Positions 56,671 to 64,000 of a stretch of 64,000 nucleotides of DNA are shown one piece after another. The notes beneath the pieces are model-generated. The model made no database searches. It was not told where the DNA came from and worked only from the letters and a program-made list of their open reading frames with translations. The stretch spans positions 1,614,617-1,678,616 of the forward strand of contig JACEUQ010000002.1 in assembly GCA_024998815.1 (NCBI GenBank). The letters run 5' to 3'. A program made the position numbers and the translations under genes. How positions within the stretch are numbered: position 1 is the first letter of the stretch; each line of letters starts with the position of its first letter. The DNA comes from Opitutus sp. GTDB taxonomy: Bacteria > Verrucomicrobiota > Verrucomicrobiia > Opitutales > Opitutaceae.

Positions 56671-57434
56671 AAACAGAACCCGAAAAAACCGATTTATTAA
56701 AAGATCAACTCAAGTACCTGAAACTCGGTTACCTGCTGCGCCACCACGGCGAACTCACGGCCGAGGCGGCCAAGGCGCGCTGTTCGCACGCCGAATTTTT
56801 ACGCCGACTGGTGCAGGCCGAGACCCAGGACCGCCAGATCCGGGCGCTGGAGCGGCGCATCCAGGCAGCGCGCTTCCCGGTCAAGAAAACCGTCGACCAG
56901 TTCCAGTGGGACTGGCCCAAGGAGTTGAACGAAGCGCAGGTGCGGCACCTCTTCGAACTGGGCTTTGTCAAGGAGCGCACCAACGCGGTGTTTTGCGGTG
57001 GTGTGGGGCTTGGGAAGACACATCTCGCGAGCGCGTTGGGCTACGCGGCGTGCCAGGCGGGCTACACGGTGCTGTTTACGACGGCGGTGGACGCGATCAA
57101 CGCCCTGGTCACCGCCCAGTCCCTGCACCGGTTGCAAGCCGAGTTGAAGCGTTACATGACCCCTGCGGTGCTCGTGCTCGATGAGGTCGGCTACCTGCCG
57201 CTCGACAAGTCGGGGGCCGACCTGCTCTTCCAGATCGTCAGCCAACGCTACGAACGCGGCTCGCTGATCGTCACCACCAACAAGGCCTACAAACACTGGG
57301 CAGGGATCTTTAACAACGACGCTGGCATCACCGCGGCGATCCTGGACCGCCTACTGCACCGGGCCCAGACCGTCGTCATCGAGGGCAAATCCTACCGCAT
57401 GAAAGACCGCCTGGCCGACGAACCTGCAAGCTGA
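56667..57434 (+). CDS. istB: IS21-family helper ATPase IstB
   Basis: A 255-residue AAA+ ATPase. The Walker A motif is GGVGLGKTHLASALGYAA, Walker B VLVLDEVGYLPLDKSGADLL and sensor 1 LIVTTNKAYKHWAGIF. It selects the target and stimulates IstA. The protein is complete. Confidence 0.95.
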   Translation: MKTEPEKTDLLKDQLKYLKLGYLLRHHGELTAEAAKARCSHAEFLRRLVQAETQDRQIRALERRIQAARFPVKKTVDQFQWDWPKELNEAQVRHLFELGFVKERTNAVFCGGVGLGKTHLASALGYAACQAGYTVLFTTAVDAINALVTAQSLHRLQAELKRYMTPAVLVLDEVGYLPLDKSGADLLFQIVSQRYERGSLIVTTNKAYKHWAGIFNNDAGITAAILDRLLHRAQTVVIEGKSYRMKDRLADEPAS

Positions 57435-57535
57435 CCGGGCCTGATGATCGGCCCCTGGCGGGGCCGGTCATCGGCTTTTACGACAGGTGATTTTGTAACC
57501 GCCAGAAATAGACGGTGTTCGCGCCGCCGCTCACA

Positions 57536-57656
57536 AATAAACGCCAATGATGAGGTAATCGACCCAGGCGAGGCTGAGTTTTATCGCACTTTCACCGGCA
57601 CTGGCGACGGCGCCGCCAGTAACCGCAATTAGGGGTAGTGAACTGAGGTATGACAT
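57536..57656 (-). pseudogene. Sodium:solute symporter, N-terminal part
   Basis: From ATG 57656 the frame reads MSYLSSLPLIAVTGG and then SLAWVDYLIIGVYL before the IS21 end at 57535. Joined through one AATAAAC it continues as GVYFAFVVGIGWMLKKH at 54153, completing the first membrane helix. The start codon is chosen by frame; no strong ribosome binding site is seen. Confidence 0.8.
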
Positions 57657-57845
57657 AAATGGAAATGGCACGAGCCTTTGTAATCCCCCCCTAATTCATA
57701 TCCACTAGCAAGTAAACTTTGCATAACTTCTCCCCAGCGAGACCTCATAAGTTCCAAGCAGTGTGGCTTTCTAAATACTAATTTGGCCCCCACTCGTCGC
57801 TCGAATGACCACGAGGAGTCACCCCAAAAACGTTTTTCTAAACGC

Positions 57846-57884
57846 ACAAAAAAACCCGGTCGATCATGACCGGGTTTTTAACTG
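57846..57884. terminator. Bidirectional terminator after the respiratory operon
   Basis: AAACCCGGTCGATCATGACCGGGTTT is a near-perfect palindrome with T runs on both strands. It ends the minus-strand cytochrome operon, and separates it from the symporter promoter. Confidence 0.85.
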
Positions 57885-57895
57885 TAAGTAACCTC

Positions 57896-58573
57896 TTACT
57901 TAAACGGTTCTAACTCCGGAGCAGTCCAGGGTTTGGCGCGGGAAGCCTCTTTGGCCAATACCTCGGCGACCTTGGCCTTGGTGATCGGTTCAGCTTTATT
58001 ACCCCACTCTTGGCGGATGTAGGTGAGTACTTGGGAAATCTTCTCCTCGTTCCAGTTGTAACCACCACCGGGGACCTTGCCGAAGGCAGGCATGGCACCG
58101 TTGTAAGTCTTGCCGTGGACCTCAATGTTACCATTAAGACCATGCAGGAGCACGCGCACCACACGCTCTTCATTGCCGGTAACCCACTCCGAGTCGACCA
58201 AGGGAGGATAAACACCGGCTACACCCATGCCCGAAACTTGGTGGCACGTGGCACAAACCTGCTGATAAGACTTTTTACCAGCAGCAACTATTTGCTCAGG
58301 AGTCAGTTCCTTGCTAGCGCTACCGGCTGCAGTCTTCGGGTCAAAGCGCTCGTCGTACACCATTGGGCTGAAACCCGCGCGGTAATGGACCACATAGACG
58401 CACGTCACGAAAATCAGCGTGGAAACGAAGCCGAGCAAGAAGAGCGGCATCAGCTTAAAGCCTTCAGCTGGCTCGCTCTTGTTATTGAGCAACTCGGCGT
58501 GAACCTGCTGGATGCTTTCGTCACTGGCTCCGTCGGGTCCGGAGGAGAGGTTATGATTCTGATCAGCACTCAT
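57896..58573 (-). CDS. Membrane-anchored monohaem cytochrome c (CcoP-like)
   Basis: A 225-residue protein. An N-terminal hydrophilic tail, one membrane helix (FLLGFVSTLIFVTCVYVVHY) and a single haem c domain (QVCATCHQVSGMGVAGVYPP; Met ligand in GAMPAFGKV). Classical CcoP has two haems; this one has one. It is last in the operon and overlaps ccoO by 4 bp. It would face the periplasm and hand on or accept electrons from the CcoO haem. Confidence 0.85.
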   Translation of the reverse strand: MSADQNHNLSSGPDGASDESIQQVHAELLNNKSEPAEGFKLMPLFLLGFVSTLIFVTCVYVVHYRAGFSPMVYDERFDPKTAAGSASKELTPEQIVAAGKKSYQQVCATCHQVSGMGVAGVYPPLVDSEWVTGNEERVVRVLLHGLNGNIEVHGKTYNGAMPAFGKVPGGGYNWNEEKISQVLTYIRQEWGNKAEPITKAKVAEVLAKEASRAKPWTAPELEPFK

Positions 58574-59253
58574 TTATGGGACTCCTTAGCGGGTTGGGTC
58601 TTAGCGGCCGCAGGAGCGGTGTACACGTTCTTAGTCTCGGGATAAGCGTAGGTATCCTTTAGGCTCAGCAGATAAGCGACAAGCGCCTCAGCGCGCGCCG
58701 TCGGCACCACTTCGTAGCCGGCGGCGGCGGGAATCTTGAGGGCCTTGGCCGAACCCTGGCCAATGATGGGCTGGGTTTTGAACAAGTAAGCGTAGGCTGG
58801 CATGTTCGACGTTTTGACCACCGCTTGGGGGTGGTAAAGGTACGCATAAAGCGCGGCGGCTGTGTGCTCGGTACCATCGGCATTTTTGCGAGCGGCAAAG
58901 TTGCGCAGATCTGGGCCGATGCGTTGCGAACCCAGCAGGACGCGGGATTCACGCAAGTAGTCACGGGCCACACTCTGACGCTCACCCCAACCGCGGCTCT
59001 TTTCACCAATATCGGAACCAAATCCTTCGCGGCGAACTTGCTGAGTGTGGCAGGAGACACAGCCGAGGTCTTGATAAACCAGTTTACCTTGGGCGGCGAG
59101 ACCAGGGGCCTGCAACGGGAACGCCTTGCCTTCCCCTTCATCGACATGAGTCACGAAGGCGCCGTAGCTGATTTGGTTTGTTAGCACCAAGCCGACAAAA
59201 GAGAGGGCGAGGGCCAAGAAAATACCGAGGAATAAAAAGGGAGCGCGGTTCAT
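58570..59253 (-). CDS. ccoO: cbb3-type oxidase subunit II (CcoO)
   Basis: A 227-residue protein with an N-terminal membrane helix (FLFLGIFLALALSFVGLVLT) and a haem c domain. GCVSCHTQQVRREGFGSDIG and RGWGERQSVARDYLRESRVL are the CcoO signature, with Met ligand candidate in SNMPAYAYLF. It overlaps the CcoN-like gene by 4 bp and the CcoP-like gene by 4 bp. It normally donates electrons to CcoN. Confidence 0.9.
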   Translation of the reverse strand: MNRAPFLFLGIFLALALSFVGLVLTNQISYGAFVTHVDEGEGKAFPLQAPGLAAQGKLVYQDLGCVSCHTQQVRREGFGSDIGEKSRGWGERQSVARDYLRESRVLLGSQRIGPDLRNFAARKNADGTEHTAAALYAYLYHPQAVVKTSNMPAYAYLFKTQPIIGQGSAKALKIPAAAGYEVVPTARAEALVAYLLSLKDTYAYPETKNVYTAPAAAKTQPAKESHK

Positions 59254-60716
59254 CGGGTGGCCTCCGGTTGTGCGGACAGCAATTGTTTGACCGAGCTAAC
59301 ACAGCAGGCAGACGCGTTGGCTAGGGTCCAGAAGAAGTTGATAGCGAAGGCGAGTTGGCCAATCGCGATCAGTACGCAACCGACGCTGGCCGAGAAAAGG
59401 TAAGGAAGGGTACCGGTGGTGACTGCGGTGAAGGCAACCGAGGCGTCCGCGAGTTGCAGACCTTGATTAATGCCGCCGACCGCCAGTGAACCGACCACCA
59501 ACGTCACGCCGATTGCTGAGGCGACGAAGTGCACGCCGATCAAGGCGTCGTTGGCCCAGGCCGTGGCAAACACACGCGGCACAAGGACGTAAAGTGCACC
59601 AAAGATCACCATGCTAAAGAACCCGTAGTAGCCGAGCTGAGCCTCAGCGGCGGTGAAGTAGGTGAATTGGGTGATGGCCGCGAAGCCGTGGAGTGCACCG
59701 GCAACCCACGCCAACAACACCAGCAGCAGTGAAAACACACCGAAGGCAATGAAGCGCAGCGGATAACTGTTTTTTAATGAAGACCAATTCCCTGCAAAGG
59801 AGCCAAGGAAGTTCAGCACAAAAATGAACAACGGGACGAGCAGCATGAAGCTGGCGGCGGCGCCGAAGGTTTGCACCCAAGCGGGAACCGGACCACCGAT
59901 CAGGCGAGCGATGCCCGCCCAGCTGCCAAACACCACCAGCCACCAAAAACCGGTGGAGGCGAGGTAGTAGCTGGAAACGGGCTTTTGCAGCAGCTTTGGC
60001 AGGAAGTAGTAAATCGCGGCCAAAGCGATTGAGGCGAACCAGAGCAAGAAGAGGTTACCCGCGAACCAGGCTTGAATGACCGATTGCACGGTTCCGCGAA
60101 CTGGAACGAACACCAGCATGACCTGGGCGATCGCGTAAATCCAAGGGAAGGCGAGCAGGGCAACAAAAAGATACCATTGGGAGGCAAACAGTTGTTGTGA
60201 ACGCCCGGCACGGAATACCACGAACGACCAAGCCGCGATCAACGCATAGGCCACCCAAAGAAGCGGAGTGGCGAAACCGGGCATTTCCAAAGAAGCCATG
60301 GAGGTCGAGAAACCGGCCAAAATGCCACCGGTACCCAGGGTGACACCCACATTCCAAAAAACAGTGCCCAGCAGGAGGACCCCACAACCCGGGAGTGCGC
60401 CACGCGACAGGCGCGCCATCAGCCAGAGGCTGACCGCAAAAGCGGCGTTAAAGCCCCAGCCGTAGATGAAGACGCTGCTTTGGGCCGGCTGAATACGACC
60501 ATAAGTAACGTATTCACAATTATTAAAAAACGACGGCGTGTGCAGCTGCCAAGCGGCAACCACGCTCAAGGCGCTGGCCACCAGCAGCCAAATTAGGGCC
60601 GAAGTGATCAGCACCGTGAGCGGCGCACGCAGTGAGGCGTCGATGACGGAAGCATCGCACGAAGGCGCCAATGCGCAGTCGCTCTTCTGCTTTGGTTTAT
60701 GGGAATCAGTGGCCAT
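59250..60716 (-). CDS. CcoN-like subunit without haem/CuB ligands
   Basis: A 488-residue protein with about 12-13 membrane helices and the layout of cbb3 oxidase subunit I (PVSSYYLASTGFWWLVVF; GYYGFFSMVIFGALYVLVPR). In CcoN six histidines bind low-spin haem b, haem b3 and CuB. Here the aligned sites read Gln79 (RIQPAQSSV for RPxHT), Gly220 (WFAGN for WYGHN), Ala270/Arg271 (WAGIAR for WAGPHH) and Glu358/Gln360 (TAAEAQLG for HAHLG). Only four His remain in total, none at those places. It sits in a normal operon with CcoO. It cannot be a standard oxidase; it may be a structural or electron-bridging subunit for complex III. Confidence 0.85.
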   Translation of the reverse strand: MATDSHKPKQKSDCALAPSCDASVIDASLRAPLTVLITSALIWLLVASALSVVAAWQLHTPSFFNNCEYVTYGRIQPAQSSVFIYGWGFNAAFAVSLWLMARLSRGALPGCGVLLLGTVFWNVGVTLGTGGILAGFSTSMASLEMPGFATPLLWVAYALIAAWSFVVFRAGRSQQLFASQWYLFVALLAFPWIYAIAQVMLVFVPVRGTVQSVIQAWFAGNLFLLWFASIALAAIYYFLPKLLQKPVSSYYLASTGFWWLVVFGSWAGIARLIGGPVPAWVQTFGAAASFMLLVPLFIFVLNFLGSFAGNWSSLKNSYPLRFIAFGVFSLLLVLLAWVAGALHGFAAITQFTYFTAAEAQLGYYGFFSMVIFGALYVLVPRVFATAWANDALIGVHFVASAIGVTLVVGSLAVGGINQGLQLADASVAFTAVTTGTLPYLFSASVGCVLIAIGQLAFAINFFWTLANASACCVSSVKQLLSAQPEATR

Positions 60717-60800
60717 CGGTGGGTGTTGGAATCGGATGGTAGGAGCCCGTTTATGGACGAACGATGGGTACGTTAAAGGGGCTTCCTACCTTCGGGAGAT

Positions 60801-61106
60801 CTACTTCTTGGCGTTGAGCTCTTTGATCGTGATGTTGATGGCCTCGGAGATCGGGATGCGAACCACACCCGTGGGCTGGTCAACCCAGCCATAGGTGGTG
60901 GCGGCAGCCTTTTCTTTGGCGCGCAACTCGGCGAGCGCGGCTTTGCGCTGCTCGGGAGTGCGGACGCCATCGGCCAGCGGAGCCGGCGTTTTAGGCAGAT
61001 AGGCAATGAACACGATCAGTGCGAAGATCGCGAAGCCACCGATGGCGGCGGCCACCGTGATCAACGTACCGGAAGAAGCAGAAGGAGTTTTTTGAGAATC
61101 ACTCAT
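60801..61106 (-). CDS. Small single-helix membrane protein
   Basis: A 101-residue protein with one membrane helix (LITVAAAIGGFAIFALIVFI) and a soluble C-terminus (RTPEQRKAALAELRAKEKAA, VVRIPISEAINITIKELNAK). It overlaps the actF stop by 8 bp. Related small proteins follow act genes in other PVC bacteria, as I recall. It probably belongs to the complex. Confidence 0.75.
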   Translation of the reverse strand: MSDSQKTPSASSGTLITVAAAIGGFAIFALIVFIAYLPKTPAPLADGVRTPEQRKAALAELRAKEKAAATTYGWVDQPTGVVRIPISEAINITIKELNAKK

Positions 61107-62376
61107 GATGGGTGAGGCATTCAGTGATACGCGGGTCGCGGATCGGGATGAGTTTGGTCTTGGGGAAGCTCTTCAGGTAGGCCCAGAAGAACACGCCACC
61201 GACACCGATGATCGAGGTGGCCGTCCAGAGCAGGTTAAGCGAGAGGAAGGGCAAGGGCTCGCCGAGGGAGTCCTTGAGCGCGGGAGCGACGTTGTAGATC
61301 AAGTCGACCACGATCATCAGGAGTATCCAGCGGACGATGAAGGTAATGCGGCTGTGGGTGATCTTGTTCTTGTACGAGAGCAGGAACAGGAACGGGAACA
61401 GGAAGTGGCCAAACAGGATCAACATACCGACGTATTTCCACTGGCTGGGTTCGCCGGCGCGGGTGATTTCGCGCAGGTTGTACCAGAACGTTTCCTCAGG
61501 AACGTTGGCATTCCAGATCAGGAAGTACTGGGAGAACGTGACGTAGGCCCAGAACACGGTGAAGGCGAAGATCAACATGCCCACGGAATGCAAGTGATTG
61601 GTGTTTAAGATGCCTTTGAGGTCGCCGCGCTTGTAGAGCGCCAGCAGCATGAGCACACCGATCGCCAGCGCACCACGCACGCAATTGGCAAAATACCACA
61701 CACCGTACATGGTGGAGAACCAGTGGTACTCCAAGCTCTTGATCCAGTAAATGGCCGCAAGTGACAGGGTGATCGCACCAACAGCCAAACCGAAGGCGGC
61801 GGTCTTGCGATTCATGAACGTCCACTTGAGGTCACCATCGGCGTCTTGGCTGAACGAGGCTTTGCGCAGGCGGGCAGAAAGCCAGATCCAAGCGGCGAAG
61901 CACAACGCGGTCATGGCGGTGAACATCTCCAAGTTCAGGAAACTGGACTTCTTAATGTAGAGCGGATCGTGGCCGACCGTGTGGCCGTTGAGCAGCACGT
62001 AATCGGGGTTCATCCACTTCCAGATGGTGTCGTGTGAGCCCGTCCAAGAAACGATGACCAAGGGCGTGAACAACAAGGCGAGCCACGGGAAGGCGGCAAG
62101 TCCATGCTCGAATTGGCGACGAAGGACCACCGACCACGAGGCGTCGAGGATGTGGTGGATCATCACCAACATCAGCATGCCGATAGCGATCGCGGTCCAG
62201 AAGGACACGCCGATGAGCCAGGAAAGCGCAACGGCCTTACCACTGGACACGAATAAGCCGATGATCGTCAGTACGATACCAGCGATACCTACGCCCAGAA
62301 ACTTGCTTGCGCAGGCACAGGACGAAGGGGTTTCAGAAGGGATTGCCGCAGAAGCGGTGGCAGCGTGGGTGCTCAT
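61099..62376 (-). CDS. actF: Alternative complex III subunit ActF
   Basis: A 425-residue membrane protein with about ten helices. SWLIGVSFWTAIAIGMLMLV and ALKDSLGEPLPFLSLNLLWT fit the ActF group of quinol:cytochrome c reductase subunits. It begins four bases inside the end of actE. ActF lies in the membrane next to ActC and helps form the complex. Confidence 0.9.
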   Translation of the reverse strand: MSTHAATASAAIPSETPSSCACASKFLGVGIAGIVLTIIGLFVSSGKAVALSWLIGVSFWTAIAIGMLMLVMIHHILDASWSVVLRRQFEHGLAAFPWLALLFTPLVIVSWTGSHDTIWKWMNPDYVLLNGHTVGHDPLYIKKSSFLNLEMFTAMTALCFAAWIWLSARLRKASFSQDADGDLKWTFMNRKTAAFGLAVGAITLSLAAIYWIKSLEYHWFSTMYGVWYFANCVRGALAIGVLMLLALYKRGDLKGILNTNHLHSVGMLIFAFTVFWAYVTFSQYFLIWNANVPEETFWYNLREITRAGEPSQWKYVGMLILFGHFLFPFLFLLSYKNKITHSRITFIVRWILLMIVVDLIYNVAPALKDSLGEPLPFLSLNLLWTATSIIGVGGVFFWAYLKSFPKTKLIPIRDPRITECLTHHE

Positions 62377-63020
62377 TTGATACCAAGCTCAGATTTGTGA
62401 CCGGGAGGAACGTCCGCGGCGGTGGAGTGGGCTGCACGCTGGAGGGCGCGCACGTAGGCGATAACTGCCCAGCGATCATCGGCGGGCAGTTTGTCCGCGT
62501 AGGAAAGCATGTTGCCCTTACCGTGGGTAATGGTGTTGAAAATCTCGCCTTCCGTCATGGTGCGCAGGCGGACGTCGTGGAAGGTGGGAGTTGCACCCAT
62601 GCCGTACTGTTTGGTGATACCGTTACCGTCACCGATTGCACCATGGCAGGGAGCGCAATAGATCGTGAAACGATCCTGACCGCGCTCCAAGAACTTGGCG
62701 TCCACCGTGATGGCGGAGGGGAAAGCAACAACCCAAGCGCCCTTGGCGTCCTTACCCTCGAACCGAGCGGAATCGGCCTTAAGGAAGGTGGCGTCAGGGG
62801 CATCGGAGCGGCGACCAAAGGCCACCGTGCCGGGGATACGCGTGCGGTCGGCACGACCATCGGCAAAGAACTTGGACGAGGCCTGCGCCTTGTACTTGTC
62901 CTGGTGGTCCATGTCGTCGAACACCTCAAGGGGTGAACGAGTCGAGAGCGAGCCGCGGAAGCCCAAAATGGACAGTCCGAGCACGACGACGAAGAAGAGA
63001 GTGAGATAAACGTAACGCAT
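62373..63020 (-). CDS. actE: Alternative complex III cytochrome c subunit ActE
   Basis: A 215-residue monohaem cytochrome c. N-terminal helix (YLTLFFVVVLGLSILGF), haem motif CAPCH in FTIYCAPCHGAIGDGNGITK, and GKGNMLSYADKLPADDRWAV with a Met ligand candidate. It lies between actD and actF and overlaps actF by 4 bp. Confidence 0.9.
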   Translation of the reverse strand: MRYVYLTLFFVVVLGLSILGFRGSLSTRSPLEVFDDMDHQDKYKAQASSKFFADGRADRTRIPGTVAFGRRSDAPDATFLKADSARFEGKDAKGAWVVAFPSAITVDAKFLERGQDRFTIYCAPCHGAIGDGNGITKQYGMGATPTFHDVRLRTMTEGEIFNTITHGKGNMLSYADKLPADDRWAVIAYVRALQRAAHSTAADVPPGHKSELGIK

Positions 63021-63023
63021 GGC

Positions 63024-63556
63024 TCAGGCTTCCAGCTCCTGGATGTCTTTGCCCCGGCCTTCTCGAGCAAGGCCTTGGTCAGGGCGAGGTTGAATTTCGG
63101 GTCGGCGGACTCGATCACGATGTGAAATTTGTCGTCCATACCGGAGAGGATTTTGTCACTCTTGAGCACCGGGTGGTAATGCATCGGCAGGCCGTTCAGG
63201 AAGAACATGCCGCCGATGGTGGCGAACGCGGTGAAGAGAATGGTCAGCTCGTATGACACCGGGAAGGCGAACAGTGGGCTGAAGTAGGGCTTACCGCCCA
63301 CCACCAACGGGTAGTTGATATAGCTGGTGTAGAAGATCAGCGACATGCCGGTGGTAAAACCGAGCAAACCGCCGCACAGCGAGAACTTAGGAACGTTGGA
63401 GCGCTTCAAACCCATGGCCTTGTCGAGACCGTGGATCGGGAACGGCGTGATGCAGTCCCAGTTTTTGTAGCCGGCGTCGCGCACCTGCTCCGCCGCGTGG
63501 TAAACGCTCGGAGTCGTGTCGAAGGTGGCGATCAAGCCGTAAGGTTTGGCAGACAT
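63024..63556 (-). CDS. actD: Alternative complex III subunit ActD (DUF3341), frameshift near the end
   Basis: A membrane protein of about 177 residues: LIATFDTTPSVYHAAEQVRD, DCITPFPIHGLDKAMGL, then two helices (LCGGLLGFTTGMSLIFYTSY; SYELTILFTAFATIGGMFFL). After EKAGAK the frame runs on into actE; a single-base change gives the expected DIQELEA and stop at 63024, four bases before the actE ATG. This may be a sequence error. Confidence 0.85.
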
Positions 63557-63580
63557 GTTAATAAATGTGTCGGCGTTAAA

Positions 63581-64000
63581 TTAGTGGTGGTCTTTGCCGT
63601 GAACGTCGGCCTGAGGCATGACTGATTTGATCTCAGCCATGGGCATGACGGGCAGGAAACGGATGAAGAGGAGGAACAGCACGCTGAACACGCCGAAGGT
63701 GCCGAAGAAGGTGAAGATTTCGACGATCGGAGGGGCTGTAGTAACCCCACGAGGACGGCAGGAAGTCGCGAGCAAGCGAGGTGACGATGATCACAAAGCG
63801 CTCGAACCACATACCGACGTTGACGAAAATCGACAGGATCCAGACCAGCGCGGTGTTTTCGCGGACCTTCTTGAACCAGAAGAACTGCGGGGTGATGACG
63901 TTGCAGCTGATCATGATCCAGTAAGCCCATGCGTAGTGACCAAACGCGCGGTTGATGAAGGCGAAACCTTCGTTGGGGTTAGCGCCGTACCAGGCGATGA
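63581..64000 (-). CDS. actC: Alternative complex III subunit ActC (partial; frameshift)
   Basis: The C-terminal part of the NrfD-like quinol-binding subunit; the start lies outside the window. [60 protein letters not shown] and [12 protein letters not shown] are typical. Near 63740 one extra base shifts the frame; the end ([26 protein letters not shown]) is in another frame. It contributes the quinol-oxidising site. The frameshift may be an assembly error. Confidence 0.85.

Larger units (their letters stand above)
54147..57542 (+). mobile_element. IS21-family element with AATAAAC target duplication
   Basis: Inverted ends TGTGAGCGGCGAGCGGGAAA (54154 on) and, reversed from 57535, TGTGAGCGGCGGCGCGAACA share CGTCTATTTCTGGCGGTTA further in. 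A perfect 7-bp duplication AATAAAC lies at 54147-54153 and 57536-57542. The element of 3382 bp has four genes in overlapping order and interrupts the symporter. Confidence 0.95.

Noticed and set aside
57629..57847. A 72-codon frame upstream of the symporter on the minus strand
   Set aside because: It overlaps the symporter start in another frame, shows no recognisable features and lies in its probable promoter region.

Overview
This window looks like chromosomal DNA of a high-GC Verrucomicrobiota bacterium, probably of the Opitutaceae. The evidence is two PEP-CTERM secreted proteins, an alternative complex III (act) operon followed by cbb3-like subunits, a double-length ThyX-like protein, SEC-C proteins and very dense intergenic repeat families. 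The phylum is an inference from gene content; there is no rRNA in the window. Several conserved genes (actC, actD) carry single-base frameshifts, so some broken genes may be long-read assembly errors.

Left end (0-7 kb): a tRNA-Asn is followed by a decayed type I restriction-modification locus (hsdM', kilA-N' interrupted by an IS200-type RAYT, frameshifted hsdS, a Bro-N/DinD-like gene, and an hsdR with a very large internal deletion). Two small genes and an IS630 element follow. From 7 to 19.4 kb there are ordinary genes: a secreted charged protein, a ThyX-like protein, two PEP-CTERM proteins, SEC-C proteins, a secreted phosphodiesterase, and a cytochrome c-sugar dehydrogenase fusion. They are separated by hairpin-rich repeats.

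19.5-26.7 kb is a nested mobile-element region. Two inverted copies of a ~200 bp MITE-like element flank a group II intron on the minus strand. The intron's reverse transcriptase is split at a TA by a 4.57 kb unit made of an IS630, a glycosidase gene, an ISAs1-type transposase and a second IS630 right end. Removing that unit restores the reverse transcriptase reading frame.

26.7-38.5 kb carries a membrane pseudokinase, a sulfatase-like protein without its catalytic residues, and a signalling island (HDOD, CheA, divergent CheW, hybrid histidine kinase, HDOD). 38.5-49.3 kb holds malic enzyme, HemL, a GxxExxY protein, NadE and a dienelactone hydrolase. It also holds MITE copies, a second group II intron remnant and a full IS with an AbrB-like passenger, which appears to be the parent of the MITEs.

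49.3-57.7 kb has XseA, a TVP38-like membrane protein, a glycosyltransferase and a sodium:solute symporter. The symporter is cut by a four-gene IS21-family element with a perfect 7-bp target duplication.

57.9-64 kb is a minus-strand respiratory operon: actC (partial), actD, actE, actF, a small membrane protein, a CcoN-like subunit, CcoO and a monohaem CcoP-like protein. The CcoN-like protein keeps the oxidase subunit I fold motifs but has lost every histidine that would bind haem or CuB. It is therefore unlikely to be an oxidase and is the most unusual item in the window.
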